DNA of 64,000 nucleotides from Streptomyces sp. A2-16. Lineage in GTDB: Bacteria > Actinomycetota > Actinomycetes > Streptomycetales > Streptomycetaceae. The position numbers were made by a program, and so were the translations under genes. The notes beneath the pieces were generated by a model. The model was given only the letters and a program-made list of their open reading frames with translations, searched no databases and was not told the origin of the DNA. Of the stretch, positions 40,615 to 49,907 are shown piece after piece. The stretch covers positions 8,308,001 to 8,372,000 of the forward strand of contig NZ_CP063808.1 of assembly GCF_018128905.1 (NCBI RefSeq), in the 5' to 3' direction. Positions within the stretch are counted from its first letter, which is position 1, and the number at the start of each line of letters is the position of its first letter.

Positions 40615-42381
40615 TCAGCCCTTCTTGAGAACCAGCTCCGTGTTCCGGTCCCCCGAGGCGCCGCCCAGCTTGTTGCTCGAACCCGGGGCGTTGTAGGCGA
40701 GCTCGCGGTAGAGGGCGGCGAGGCCGGTCTGGGAGAGGTCGGTGAAGTCGGTGCGGTGGGGGGCCGCGGACTCGATCAGGGTGGTGAAGATCGACACCGT
40801 GCCGTCCTTGTTGTCGACCAGCTCGATGACCCGCGCGAGGTGCGGGAAGTCGATGTGGGAGGCGGTGGAGATCTCCCAGAAGGAACGGCCGTCGGGGGCC
40901 GCGTGGGCCTTGATCACATTGCGGTGGATGTGGCCGTTGACCCAGGCCAGGACGTTGCTGTGGCTGCCGAGGAGGGCGACGACCTCCTGGCCGTTGTGCC
41001 GGCGCTCGCCCGGGTGGGCCGGGTCGGGGCGGGTGTTGTCCATCGAGTCGCTGGTGTGGTGGCTGAAGACGACGACGTAGGAGTCCTTGTTCTCCCGCAG
41101 CGTCCGGTCCAGCCAGCGCAGCTGCTTGGTGCCGATGGATCCCTGGTAGTGGCCGCCCGGGTCGGTGGTGTCGAGGCTGATGCCCACCACGTCGTCGGCG
41201 ATGCGGAAGCTGTAGTACTGGGTGCCCGCGTCGAGGTTGGCGGTGGAGTAGCCGTGGCCCACCGGGCCCACGCCGCGGTGCGCGGGGTCGAGGTGGGCCG
41301 TGAGGTAGTCGCGGGCGGTGTAGGGGGCGCGCCGCTCGTCGGGGGTGACCGAGCGCATGCTGCGGGCGTGCGCCTTGAGCAGGTCGCGGAAGGCGTGCCC
41401 CTGGGGGTCGTTGGCCTTCCTGATCATGTCCTGGAGCTTCTTGGACTCGGAGGCGGGCAGCGACATGAGCTTCTTGCCGCCGACGGCGTACTCGGCGAGC
41501 CAGGAGTCGCCGTGGCCGTAGCAGCCGAGCGGCAGGCTGTCGTGGTTGCCGACCGTGGAGTACCAGGGGATGTTGAGGCCGGGGCTGTTCAACTCCCGGA
41601 TGGCGGCGGCGAGGTAGCCCCGCAGGTGCGGGAAGCCGAGCTGCTTGTCGTGGTCGCGGGTGGTGGAGTCGGGCTGCCAGTACTGCTTGAGCCCGCTGTT
41701 CTGCACGCCCTCGTAGTGGCGCGGGTCCCCGGAGTTGGGGGTGATCCGGCCGCCGCTCATGACGGTGAGGAACCAGTCGAGCTCGGTGCGCGAGTTGTTG
41801 TCCGTGTTGTCGCCGGTCGTCATGGCGAACTGGAGCGGGGCGCCGGTGGCGGGGGCGCCCCGCAGCGCGTTGATCCGCTCGACGAGCGAGATCGCGCCCG
41901 GCACCGTCAGGGCCTCCTGGGGCCGCCAGGCGTGCACGTCGGTGGAGCGCAGGTACTCCAGGCGCATCGGGTGCTGGCTGTCCATCAGGTGCAGGTCGGT
42001 GAGCTGCACGAACGCGGCCAGCGGGGTACGCCGGCCGGCCCGCCCGGCCTTCGGGGCGGCGAGGTCGGAGCGCACCTTGCGGCTCCATCCGGGGCCGTTG
42101 CCCAGGCGCCGGTAGCCGGAGCCGGTGCGCGGGGCGGCGACGGAGGCGACGGTGGTGCCGCGGGTGTACGGGGCGAGGGGAGCCTCGACCGGGGCGGCGG
42201 CCCGGTGCACGGTCTGGGCCACCGGTGCCCCGGCGGCACCGGTGGTCGTCGCGGCCTGGCTGTCGATGGGCCGCAGGGCGTAGCCGACGCCCACGGAGGC
42301 GGCGGCCGCGCCCGCGGCGGCGAGGACGGTACGGCGGTGGACCCCCAGCGTGCTGCTGGCGACAGAGCGTATGCGCGACAT
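40615..42381 (-). CDS. Tat-secreted metallophosphoesterase (PPA1498/TIGR03767-like)
   Basis: 588 residues. Tat signal with HRRTVLAAAGAAAASVGVGY. Calcineurin-like motifs are in order: QLTDLHLMDSQHP (D-x-H), FAMTTGDNTDN (GD), STVGNHDSLPLG (GNHD), VVFSHHTSDSMD (H) and AWVNGHIHRN (GHxH), so the dinuclear metal site is complete. It probably hydrolyses phosphate esters outside the cell. ATG 42381 with GGGGAG upstream was chosen because a Tat signal follows directly. It may be induced by phosphate limitation, but no PHO box was identified. Confidence 0.9.
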   Translation of the reverse strand: MSRIRSVASSTLGVHRRTVLAAAGAAAASVGVGYALRPIDSQAATTTGAAGAPVAQTVHRAAAPVEAPLAPYTRGTTVASVAAPRTGSGYRRLGNGPGWSRKVRSDLAAPKAGRAGRRTPLAAFVQLTDLHLMDSQHPMRLEYLRSTDVHAWRPQEALTVPGAISLVERINALRGAPATGAPLQFAMTTGDNTDNNSRTELDWFLTVMSGGRITPNSGDPRHYEGVQNSGLKQYWQPDSTTRDHDKQLGFPHLRGYLAAAIRELNSPGLNIPWYSTVGNHDSLPLGCYGHGDSWLAEYAVGGKKLMSLPASESKKLQDMIRKANDPQGHAFRDLLKAHARSMRSVTPDERRAPYTARDYLTAHLDPAHRGVGPVGHGYSTANLDAGTQYYSFRIADDVVGISLDTTDPGGHYQGSIGTKQLRWLDRTLRENKDSYVVVFSHHTSDSMDNTRPDPAHPGERRHNGQEVVALLGSHSNVLAWVNGHIHRNVIKAHAAPDGRSFWEISTASHIDFPHLARVIELVDNKDGTVSIFTTLIESAAPHRTDFTDLSQTGLAALYRELAYNAPGSSNKLGGASGDRNTELVLKKG

Positions 42382-42612
42382 GGCGCGATCTCCCCGAGTG
42401 CGAACTGCGTCGGCAGTGGTCGCGGGAGTCGCTGTCGCGAATTTCCCGCTCGCTCTGGATGCTTGGCACCGGGAATGACCTGCGCGTGAACGAGACGGCA
42501 ACGCGCAACGCCGATCACCGTACGTGGATCTTGGCCCACCCTGCGCGTTCGGGACCGCTCGTCGAACCGCCCGGAGTCGGTCACTCCGTGTTCATCTTGC
42601 GGGGTACGACAC

Positions 42613-43059
42613 CTATTCCGCGGGCCGCCCGGCCACCGGCCGCTCCCGCCACAGCCGCAGTCCGTAGTCGACCATGTGCACCCGCTTCAGGGCGGGTACC
42701 GCGTCCAGGTCGTGCCACTGGGCCATGTCCGTGGACCCGCCGACCTCGTGGCGCAGTTCCCCGCCGGTGACCCGGGCCTCGTACATGAGCCCCACGTGGT
42801 GCTGGTCGACGGTGCGGCCGAAGCGGCGCCGGGACGGGAAGCGCACCGACCGCACCCCGAGCAGGCCGGTGACCTCGACGCGGTACCCCGTCTCCTCCTC
42901 CACCTCCCGCAGCACGGTGTCGTGCAGATCCTCGCCGTGCTCCATGCCGCCGCCCGGCAGCGTCCACTCCGGCCGGCCCTCGTTGATCCAGCGGGCGAGC
43001 AGGAGTTGTCCGTCGCGGACGCATATGGCGTAGGCCGCCACCCTCAACTTCTTGCGCAT
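42613..43059 (-). CDS. Nudix hydrolase
   Basis: 148 residues. A complete Nudix box GGGMEHGEDLHDTVLREVEEETGY (G-x5-E-x7-REVxEETGY spacing) follows GRPEWTLPGG. It hydrolyses a nucleoside diphosphate linked to another moiety. ATG 43059 has no strong ribosome site but lies 9 bases behind the PPOX gene, implying translational coupling in the VOC-PPOX-Nudix operon. Confidence 0.92.
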   Translation of the reverse strand: MRKKLRVAAYAICVRDGQLLLARWINEGRPEWTLPGGGMEHGEDLHDTVLREVEEETGYRVEVTGLLGVRSVRFPSRRRFGRTVDQHHVGLMYEARVTGGELRHEVGGSTDMAQWHDLDAVPALKRVHMVDYGLRLWRERPVAGRPAE

Positions 43060-43068
43060 ACAGGCAAG

Positions 43069-43950
43069 TTAGTCGGCCGGGTCCGGATTGGCCGGTGAGT
43101 ATTCGGGCGCGGACCAGCGCAGCGGGAGCGCCGAGGGGGTCTCGACCGCCGCCCGTACGGTGAAGCGGACCCTGCGCTCCGGGCCGAAGTCGGTGTGCGC
43201 CTCGCCGGTCAGCTGGAGTGCCGTGCCCGTCGTCCAGTCGAGGAGGAGCAGCCCGGCCCGGGGGTCCGCCGCGAGGTTGCCGAGGGTCAGGAACATGGAG
43301 TTGCCCGGGTAGTCGCGCCAGCTGAGCTCGCCCGGTGAATCGACGCGCACGAAACCGGGGTTGCCGCCCCGGTGGCTGACATCGGCTCCGCCCTCGTGCA
43401 CGGAGGCCAGGAAGAAGGTGTCGGCCGCGGAGACGAACCCGGCCTGTGCGGAGGTGAGTTCGGTGCCGTGGCGGGCCTCCCCTGCGCGCCGGTCGGGCAC
43501 GATCTCGTACGACTCCCTCTTCTGGAGGTACTTGGGGCAGTTCGAGAAGACCTGGTCGGCCTCGATCGCGAACCCGCGTGCGGTGGGCTCGAGTCGGCCG
43601 TTGAGGCGCATGCGGCGGCGGGTCCTGGGGTCGAGGGCGATCGTGCCGACGGGTGTGCCGGGCGTGGCGAACGCCGTGGCGAGGGGGTCGGCCGGCAGCC
43701 ATCCGCCCGCGACGGTGACGCGGTGCGGTCCCGTCGCCCGCGCGAAGCCCGGCGCCCCCGTGAGCGGGGACGCCCAGACCCGGCCCGTGGCGGGGTCCGC
43801 GGCACCGGCGACCAGCAGCGGCTGGAGCTCCAGGAAGGCCGCGGCGACCTCCCGGATGCCCCGGCCGATCGAGCGGCCCACGTGATCCGCCTGGACGCGC
43901 ACCCCCACCTGGTCCTGCACGGCCCGCGAGCCCGCGTGATAGACCCCCAT
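43069..43950 (-). CDS. Pyridoxamine 5'-phosphate oxidase-like flavin/F420-fold protein
   Basis: 293 residues. Split-barrel FMN-binding family (COG3576-like): AAAFLELQPLLVAGAADPAT, VWASPLTGAPGFARATG, GTIALDPRTRRRMRLNGRLE, FSNCPKYLQKRESYEIVPD, DTFFLASVHEGGADVSHRGG and FLTLGNLAADPRAGLLLLDW. FSNCPKYIQ is the strong family marker. ATG 43950 lies two bases after the VOC gene stop. The function is probably a flavin-dependent oxidoreductase or detoxifying enzyme; substrate unknown. Confidence 0.85.
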   Translation of the reverse strand: MGVYHAGSRAVQDQVGVRVQADHVGRSIGRGIREVAAAFLELQPLLVAGAADPATGRVWASPLTGAPGFARATGPHRVTVAGGWLPADPLATAFATPGTPVGTIALDPRTRRRMRLNGRLEPTARGFAIEADQVFSNCPKYLQKRESYEIVPDRRAGEARHGTELTSAQAGFVSAADTFFLASVHEGGADVSHRGGNPGFVRVDSPGELSWRDYPGNSMFLTLGNLAADPRAGLLLLDWTTGTALQLTGEAHTDFGPERRVRFTVRAAVETPSALPLRWSAPEYSPANPDPAD

Positions 43951-43952
43951 GA

Positions 43953-44396
43953 CTAGAAGAACCCGCAGGTCGGGGCCGTACCGGAGGGAGCCGGTGCCTC
44001 CTCGGCGCCGCTCGGTACGAAGATCTCCAGGCGGGTGCCGTCGGGGTCGTGGAAGAAGATGCCGCCCGAGCCCGCGCCCTCGCGGTGGGCGACCACGCCG
44101 TCGTGGGCGAAGTCGGCTCCGTAGGCCCGCAGCGCCTGCTCGTACTCCCTGACCCTCTCGATCGAGTCCGCCTCCAGGGCGAGGTGGTGCAGGCCCGCGC
44201 GGTCGGATCCGTACGGCTGTTCCGCCTGCTGCCAGAGGGTGAGGACGAGGGTCTCGCCGTCGCCGAGGAAGGCGTAGCGGCGGCCCTCCTCCTTGCCCTC
44301 CGCGAGTGGCGTGAAGCCGAGGACGTCCCGGTAGAAGGCGAGCGAACGGTCGAGGTCGGTGACGTTCAGGCCGATGTGGCCGGTGCGCAAGGTCAT
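43953..44396 (-). CDS. VOC-family (glyoxalase/dioxygenase fold) protein
   Basis: 147 residues. HIGLNVTDLDRSLAFYRDVL opens the first beta-alpha-beta3 unit. Candidate metal ligands are His7, His in GLHHLALEADS and Glu in GTRLEIFVP, the usual vicinal-oxygen-chelate set. It may be a fosfomycin/bleomycin-resistance-like or glyoxalase-like enzyme. ATG 44396 with GAAGGGGACAGCC upstream. First gene of a three-gene operon, divergent from a CGNR regulator with GGTTAG-type repeats in the shared promoter. Confidence 0.88.
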   Translation of the reverse strand: MTLRTGHIGLNVTDLDRSLAFYRDVLGFTPLAEGKEEGRRYAFLGDGETLVLTLWQQAEQPYGSDRAGLHHLALEADSIERVREYEQALRAYGADFAHDGVVAHREGAGSGGIFFHDPDGTRLEIFVPSGAEEAPAPSGTAPTCGFF

Positions 44397-44429
44397 GGCT
44401 GTCCCCTTCAGCTCGGATGATCCGCATAC

Positions 44430-44500
44430 TTAACCTCTGTGAGTGACTTTAAGGGTTAGAAGCGGGGCGTGCAACCACTCACGTACGCTTGACCGGTTAG
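44430..44500. promoter_or_regulatory. Repeated GGTTA half-sites in the VOC/CGNR divergent promoter
   Basis: TTAACC at 44430-44435, GGGTTAG at 44453-44459 and GGTTAG at 44495-44500: one reverse and two forward copies within the 122-base divergent intergenic region. They may bind the CGNR protein itself. Confidence 0.35.
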
Positions 44501-44518
44501 CACGGAAGGGAGTCCCAC

Positions 44519-45061
44519 ATGTCCGCCGCCCGCGATCCCCGCCCGCTCACCGGCGAGCCGCTCGCGCTCGACCTGCTCAACACGCGGTGGATGAGCGAGG
44601 GAACCCTCCAGGACCTCCTCACCGACGTCGACGGGCTCGCCGTGTGGCTCGCCTCGGCCGGACTCGGCGGCGATCACGTCCCCGACGACCGGATGCTGCG
44701 GCACGTCCGGCAGGCCAGGCAGGCGCTGCAAGCAGCGGTGGACGGGTCGCTGGAGGAGGGGGCGCCGCTGGTCGACGCGGTGCTGCAGCACGGGCGGGTC
44801 CGGATCGCGCTCACCCCCCAAGGGGCCGTCGAGCACCCCGAGTTGAGCGACCCCGCCTGGGGCCCGGCCTGGCTCGCCGCGCGCGACTACCTGGAGCTGC
44901 TCAGGACCGCGCCGGACCGGATCCGGTCGTGCGCCCACGAGTCGTGCGTGCTGCACTTCCTCGACACGTCGAGGAACGGCACCCGGCGCTGGTGCTCGAT
45001 GGCGACCTGCGGCAACCGCGCGAAGGCGTCCCGCCATTACGCGCGCTCCAAGGACGCGTGA
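44519..45061 (+). CDS. CGNR zinc-finger / ABATE-domain protein (probable stress regulator)
   Basis: 180 residues. N-terminal ABATE domain starts GEPLALDLLNTRWMSEG. The C-terminal zinc finger is SCAHESCVLHFLDTSRNGTR with RWCSMATCGNRAKASRHYAR: two Cys pairs plus the CGNR signature. These proteins are thought to bind DNA and regulate adjacent enzymes. ATG has AAGGGAG seven bases upstream. Divergent from the VOC-PPOX-Nudix operon, its likely target. Confidence 0.88.
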   Translation: MSAARDPRPLTGEPLALDLLNTRWMSEGTLQDLLTDVDGLAVWLASAGLGGDHVPDDRMLRHVRQARQALQAAVDGSLEEGAPLVDAVLQHGRVRIALTPQGAVEHPELSDPAWGPAWLAARDYLELLRTAPDRIRSCAHESCVLHFLDTSRNGTRRWCSMATCGNRAKASRHYARSKDA

Positions 45062-45302
45062 AAAGCCTTTCCCAAGGGCTCATGGGGTGAATTGACCGCT
45101 TCCTCACACACCTTCACCGATGTCCCAAAGGGCATCGCGGGTTTTCCCCATACACCCATATCGATTCGGTCAACTCTCCCTAAACATCCTTCCCATGCGT
45201 AAAGCTGGGCGCTCATCCGGGGTCGTATTCCGGATCACCGTGGCCAGGACCGATCGGTCCCGGTCACACGCCTGCTCGTTCCTTTACTCACAAGGGATGC
45301 CG

Positions 45303-48300
45303 ATGACCCTCACCCCCCAGAGCGCCCCGATATCGGGCGCGAGACGTGTGGCGCGCATAGCCGCGGCCGCCGGACTGGTCGCCGCACTGTCCGCGGCGGG
45401 GCCGATCCCCATGGCCTTCTCCGCCGACGCGGGCACCACACCCGCGGCATCGGACCCGGGCCTGAAGTCCGCCGACCAGAAGCTCGGTTCGGACGACGCC
45501 GACGCGCTCGCCGAGGCCAAGGCCGACGGCGCCAAGAACATCACGCTGATGGTCGCCACCGCCCCCGGGAAGACCGAGCAGGTCGCCGAGGAGCTGGACG
45601 CGGTCAAGGGCGGCCTGGTGGGCCTCACCTACGACAAGCTCGGTTACGTCCGGGCCACCGTCCCCACCGCGAAGGCGGACTCGGCCATCGCCGCCGCCGC
45701 GAAGCTCTCCTCCGTGCACGGCATCGACGTCAAGCAGGACATCCCGCTGGACGACCCGACGCCGAGCGCCGACACCGCCAAGGGCGCCGCGCACAAGGCC
45801 GCGAAGACCTACCCGGCGCCGAGCGCGAAGACCCCCGCCGAGAACCCGTACAACCCGTCCTTCGAGACGGGCGCCGTCGACTTCGTGGAGGACCACCCGA
45901 AGGCGGACGGCCGCGGTGTCACGATCGGCATCCTGGACTCCGGCGTGGACCTCGGCCACCCGGCGCTGCAGAAGACCACCACCGGTGAGCGCAAGATCGT
46001 CGACTGGGTGACCGCGACCGACCCGGTCTCCGACGGCGACGCCACCTGGCGGCGCATGACCACCGCGGTCTCCGGCCCGAGCTTCACCTTCGACGGCCGC
46101 ACCTGGACGGCGCCCGCCGGGTCGTACCAGGTCAACCTGTTCCGTGAGGCCGCGACCGCGGGCGGCGACGCCAAGGGCGACGCGAACCGCGACGGGGACA
46201 CCACCGACACCTGGGGCGTGCTGTACGACAAGGCCGCCGGGACCGTCCGGGTCGACCTGAACAACAACCAGAACTTCGCCGACGACACCCCGATGAAGCC
46301 GTACAAGGACGGCTACCAGGTCGGGTACTTCGGCACCGACAACCCGTCGACCGACGTCGTCGAGCGCCAGCCGTTCGTCGTCGAGATCCGCAAGGACGTC
46401 GTCTTCGACGCCGCGGGCAACAAGGCCGACTACGTCAACATCGGTGTCATCGAGTCCGAGCACGGCACCCACGTGGCCGGCATCACCGCCGCCAAGGGCC
46501 TGTTCGGCGGCCGGATGAACGGCGCGGCCCCGGGTGCGAAGCTCGTCTCCTCCCGCGCCTGCACCTGGACCGGCGGCTGCACCAACGTGGCGCTGACCGA
46601 GGGCATGATCGACCTCGTCGTCAACCGCGGCGTCGACATCGTCAACATGTCGATCGGCGGCCTGCCGGCGCTCAACGACGGCAACAACGCGCGCGCCGAG
46701 CTCTACACGCGCCTCATCGACACCTACGGCGTCCAGCTGGTGATCTCCGCGGGCAACTCCGGCCCCGGCGCGAACACCATCGGCGACCCGGGCCTGGCCG
46801 ACAAGGTCATCTCGGTGGGCGCGACCATCTCCAAGGCGACCTGGGCCGCCAACTACGGCTCGCAGGTGAGCAAGTCGTACGCGATGATGCCGTTCTCCTC
46901 GCGCGGCCCGCGTGAGGACGGCGGCTTCACGCCGACCCTGTCCGCCCCCGGTGCGGCCATCAACACCACCCAGACCTGGCTGCCGGGCTCCCCGGTCGCC
47001 GAGTCGGGCTACACGCTGCCGGCCGGCTACTCGATGCTCCAGGGCACCTCGATGGCCTCCCCGCAGGCCGCGGGCGCCTCCGCGCTGCTCATCTCGGCCG
47101 CCAAGCAGAAGCACATCGCGCTGACGCCGGCCACCCTGCGCACCGCCCTGACCTCGACCGCCGAGCACATCAAGGGTGTGCAGGCGTACGAGGAGGGCGC
47201 GGGCCTCATCGACATCGTGGACGCCTGGGACGCCATCAAGGACGGCGCCACCGCCCACGACTACACCGTGAAGGCCCCGGTCGACACCGCGATCGACCAG
47301 CTGCTGAAGACCCCGGGCTACGGCACCGGTCTCTACGACCGCGAGGGCGGCCTGAAGGCCGGTCAGAAGAAGACGTACGACGTCACCATCACCCGTACGT
47401 CCGGCTCGGCCAAGGCGCTCCGCCACGAGCTGCACTTCCACAACAACGCCGGTGGCACCTTCCGGATCCTCGGCAAGGACGACATCAGCCTCCCGCTGAA
47501 CCAGCCGGTGACCGTCAAGGTCCAGGCGCAGCCGAAGTCCGCGGGTCTCAAGAGCGCGATCCTGGTCGTCGACGACCCGAAGACCGAGGGCCTCGACCAG
47601 CAGATCCTCACCACGGTCGTGGTCTCGGCGCCGGTGAAGTACACCTACACCGCGTCGAACACCGTGCAGCGCAACAGCACCCAGTCGTACTTCGTGACCG
47701 TGCCCGCGGGCGCCAAGTCGCTGGAGGTCGCGATCGGCGGGCTCAAGGACAAGAGCCAGACCCGCTTCATCGCCATCCACCCCTACGGCGTCCCGGTCGA
47801 CAACACCGGCACCCCGTACTGCTACAACAACTACCTCGACGGCAACGGCTGCAAGCCCGACGCCCGTTCCTACGCCGACCCGCAGGCCGGTGTCTGGGAG
47901 ATCGAGGTCGAGTCGCGCCGCACCTCGCCGCTGCTCGACAACCCGTACAAGATCGACGTCGCCGTCTACGGCGCGGTCTTCGACCCGGAGACCGTGACCG
48001 TCCCCGAGGCCAAGGTCGGCACCCCGGCCACCGCCTCCTGGAAGGTGACCAACACCCTCGCCGCGATCGACGGCAAGCTGGCCGGCGGCCCGCTCGGCTC
48101 GTCCAAGACGGCCCGCCCGACCATCGCCGAGGGCGCCACCCAGACCACCACGGTCGAGGTGCCGGCCGGCGCGAAGTCGCTCGACGTCGCCATCGGCAAC
48201 GTCTCCGACGTCTCCGCCGACCTGGACCTGACGGTCTACGACGCCTCGGGCGCCGTGGTCGGCCAGTCCGCCGACGGTGACAGCGAGGAGGCCGTCTCGG

Positions 48301-48596
48301 TCGCCTCGCCCGCCGCCGGTACCTACACCATCGAGGTCGCCGGCTACGCGGTCCCGGCCGGCTCCACGGCGTACGACTACCAGGACGTGTTCTTCTCCAG
48401 CGCCCTGGGCACCGTCACCGTCGCCGACACCCCGGTCAAGCTCGCCACCGGTGCCTCGACGACCGTCTCCGGCAGCGTCACCGCCCTGGCGCCCGCCCCG
48501 GAGGGCCGTGAGTTCTTCGGCCAGGTCAGCCTCGTCAACGCGCGCGGCACCGTCGCCGGCAGCGGCAACGTGAAGATCGAGAAGGTCACGCCGTAA
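45303..48596 (+). CDS. Large secreted S8 (subtilase) serine peptidase
   Basis: 1097 residues. Signal peptide (RRVARIAAAAGLVAALSAAG, cleavage near AFSADA), propeptide, then a subtilase domain with Asp212 (GILDSGVDLGHP), His387 (EHGTHVAG), oxyanion Asn485 (ISAGNSGPG) and Ser583 (GTSMASPQAAG); the catalytic triad is complete. About 175 residues separate Asp and His, an insertion larger than in simple subtilisins. C-terminal beta-rich modules (after residue 650) include pre-peptidase-like YTASNTVQRNSTQSYFVTVP. ATG 45303 was preferred over 45297 because AAGGG is then six bases upstream. Secreted protein degradation; a hairpin terminator follows. Confidence 0.92.
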   Translation: MTLTPQSAPISGARRVARIAAAAGLVAALSAAGPIPMAFSADAGTTPAASDPGLKSADQKLGSDDADALAEAKADGAKNITLMVATAPGKTEQVAEELDAVKGGLVGLTYDKLGYVRATVPTAKADSAIAAAAKLSSVHGIDVKQDIPLDDPTPSADTAKGAAHKAAKTYPAPSAKTPAENPYNPSFETGAVDFVEDHPKADGRGVTIGILDSGVDLGHPALQKTTTGERKIVDWVTATDPVSDGDATWRRMTTAVSGPSFTFDGRTWTAPAGSYQVNLFREAATAGGDAKGDANRDGDTTDTWGVLYDKAAGTVRVDLNNNQNFADDTPMKPYKDGYQVGYFGTDNPSTDVVERQPFVVEIRKDVVFDAAGNKADYVNIGVIESEHGTHVAGITAAKGLFGGRMNGAAPGAKLVSSRACTWTGGCTNVALTEGMIDLVVNRGVDIVNMSIGGLPALNDGNNARAELYTRLIDTYGVQLVISAGNSGPGANTIGDPGLADKVISVGATISKATWAANYGSQVSKSYAMMPFSSRGPREDGGFTPTLSAPGAAINTTQTWLPGSPVAESGYTLPAGYSMLQGTSMASPQAAGASALLISAAKQKHIALTPATLRTALTSTAEHIKGVQAYEEGAGLIDIVDAWDAIKDGATAHDYTVKAPVDTAIDQLLKTPGYGTGLYDREGGLKAGQKKTYDVTITRTSGSAKALRHELHFHNNAGGTFRILGKDDISLPLNQPVTVKVQAQPKSAGLKSAILVVDDPKTEGLDQQILTTVVVSAPVKYTYTASNTVQRNSTQSYFVTVPAGAKSLEVAIGGLKDKSQTRFIAIHPYGVPVDNTGTPYCYNNYLDGNGCKPDARSYADPQAGVWEIEVESRRTSPLLDNPYKIDVAVYGAVFDPETVTVPEAKVGTPATASWKVTNTLAAIDGKLAGGPLGSSKTARPTIAEGATQTTTVEVPAGAKSLDVAIGNVSDVSADLDLTVYDASGAVVGQSADGDSEEAVSVASPAAGTYTIEVAGYAVPAGSTAYDYQDVFFSSALGTVTVADTPVKLATGASTTVSGSVTALAPAPEGREFFGQVSLVNARGTVAGSGNVKIEKVTP

Positions 48597-48616
48597 CACT
48601 TCTCCGTACGGCGATC

Positions 48617-48652
48617 AAAGGGGCGGGCGTCCGTGAGGGCGCCCGCCCTTTC
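48617..48652 (+). terminator. Hairpin terminator behind the subtilase
   Basis: AAAGGGGCGGGCG ... CGCCCGCCCTTT with one bulged base, located 20 bases after the stop. Confidence 0.8.
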
Positions 48653-48664
48653 CCGTGCCGCGGC

Positions 48665-49381
48665 TCAGCAGGGCAGCGTGCGCGACTCGGGCAGCGAGGC
48701 GGTGATCCAGGCCCGTTCCCGGGCGATCGCCTCCTCCCCGACGACCCACTGGTCGGGGTTCGGCGAGCCCTGGCTCACGCCGAACAGCACCGCGGCGCCC
48801 TGGAGGAGGGGTTCGGGCTGGTCGTACTCGTCGACCACATAGGTGAGGTCCTTCTCCCCGCGCGTCGGCTTGTAGTAGTGGCTCACCCGCACGGTGACCT
48901 GGATCTGTCCGGAGGCGGGCAGCTCCTTGACGGCGGTGACCTCGCCCTCGGCGACCGTGGTGGCGCAGGCCAGGTAGGCCGGCCCGCCGAAGCGGACCCC
49001 CGCCTCCGCCTTGGAGGCCGAGTCGGCGCTCCCGCCCGAGGACAGGTCACTCGCGCCACTGTGACCGAGGAGCCAGCCGAGCCCGGTGACCACACTCGCG
49101 GCGGCGGCCACGGCGAGGGTGCCGAAGGCCAGGGCGCGGACGCGGCGGCGGGCCGGGGAGGGCGGTCGCAGTCGCGCGGGAACGGGTTTCGGGGCGGGCG
49201 GCGGCGCGGCGAGCGTCTCGCCCAGGATCCCGAGCTGCTCCCTCAGCAGCGCGATGTCTGCCTCGGCCGCCCGGTATTCGGCCAGGAAGGCAGAGTCCGC
49301 GCGGGCCTCGTCGCCGAGTTCCTCGCCGGTGATCGCGGCCATGAGCGCGTCGCCGTCGTACGTCTCGTTCTCGGCGCTCAT
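48665..49381 (-). CDS. Putative membrane partner (anti-sigma-like) of the ECF sigma factor
   Basis: 238 residues. The acidic N-terminal region (MSAENETYDGDALMAAITGE) contains a predicted coiled-coil-like helix (YRAAEADIALLREQLGILGE). A Pro/Arg-rich stretch, a single transmembrane helix (VRALAFGTLAVAAAASVVTG) and an extracytoplasmic domain of about 125 residues (PAYLACATTVAEGEV ... ASLPESRTLPC) follow. There is no HxxxCxxC zinc motif. Its start is one base behind the sigma factor stop, so it is co-translated; the topology suits a regulator that holds the sigma factor at the membrane. The role is inferred from position. Confidence 0.7.
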   Translation of the reverse strand: MSAENETYDGDALMAAITGEELGDEARADSAFLAEYRAAEADIALLREQLGILGETLAAPPPAPKPVPARLRPPSPARRRVRALAFGTLAVAAAASVVTGLGWLLGHSGASDLSSGGSADSASKAEAGVRFGGPAYLACATTVAEGEVTAVKELPASGQIQVTVRVSHYYKPTRGEKDLTYVVDEYDQPEPLLQGAAVLFGVSQGSPNPDQWVVGEEAIARERAWITASLPESRTLPC

Positions 49382-49382
49382 G

Positions 49383-49907
49383 TCACACCACCTCGTCCTC
49401 GTGCAGGCGGGCGCGCAGGGCCCGGACCGCCGTGTGCAGGCGGCTCTTGACCGTGCCCTCGGGGACGCCCAGCTCCTGAGCGATCGAGCGCACCGGCAGA
49501 TCGGCGAAGAACCGCAGCACGAGGACCTGGCGCTGCTGGTCGGGCAGCTCGTCCAGGCCCTGGGCGACGGCGAGGGAGAGCACGCTGGTGTCCTCCCCCG
49601 AGGGGTGCTCGTGCTGGCGCAGCGAGGCCAGCCGCTCCCCCAGCCGCTCCTGGCGCTTCTTGGCCCGGTGCCAGTCCATGGCGAGGTTGGAGGCCACGAC
49701 CGCGGCCCACGCGGACACGTCCCGTGGCGCCTCGTACCCCTTGGCCGCCCGCTCCAGCAACCGCAGGCGGACCTGCTGCACCCCGTCCGGCAGGTCCGCC
49801 TGCGGCACCCCGCCCAGGGCGAGCACGGCCCGCACCCGGCGTTCCTGCGCCGTGTCCAGGGGGTCGTCCCCCTGGGTTCGGCGGGCGATTCTGCGCAGCA
49901 CGGACAC
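49383..49907 (-). CDS. ECF-type RNA polymerase sigma factor
   Basis: 174 residues. Region 2 (VRLRLLERAAKGYEAPRDVS AWAAVVASNLAMDWHRAKKR) and region 4 (LDELPDQQRQVLVLRFFADL, VRSIAQELGVPEGTVKSRLH) are both present. GTG 49907 with GGAGGGG upstream. A candidate ECF promoter, GAAC-N17-CGTC, reading toward the gene lies just upstream (49933-49957), suggesting autoregulation. Paired with the membrane protein at 48665; divergent from asd. Confidence 0.9.
   Translation of the reverse strand: MSVLRRIARRTQGDDPLDTAQERRVRAVLALGGVPQADLPDGVQQVRLRLLERAAKGYEAPRDVSAWAAVVASNLAMDWHRAKKRQERLGERLASLRQHEHPSGEDTSVLSLAVAQGLDELPDQQRQVLVLRFFADLPVRSIAQELGVPEGTVKSRLHTAVRALRARLHEDEVV

Noticed and set aside
45288..48599. 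Very long reverse frame opposite the subtilase
   Set aside because: Val/Gly/Arg/Asp shadow of a high-GC gene; the forward strand has a signal peptide and complete catalytic triad.
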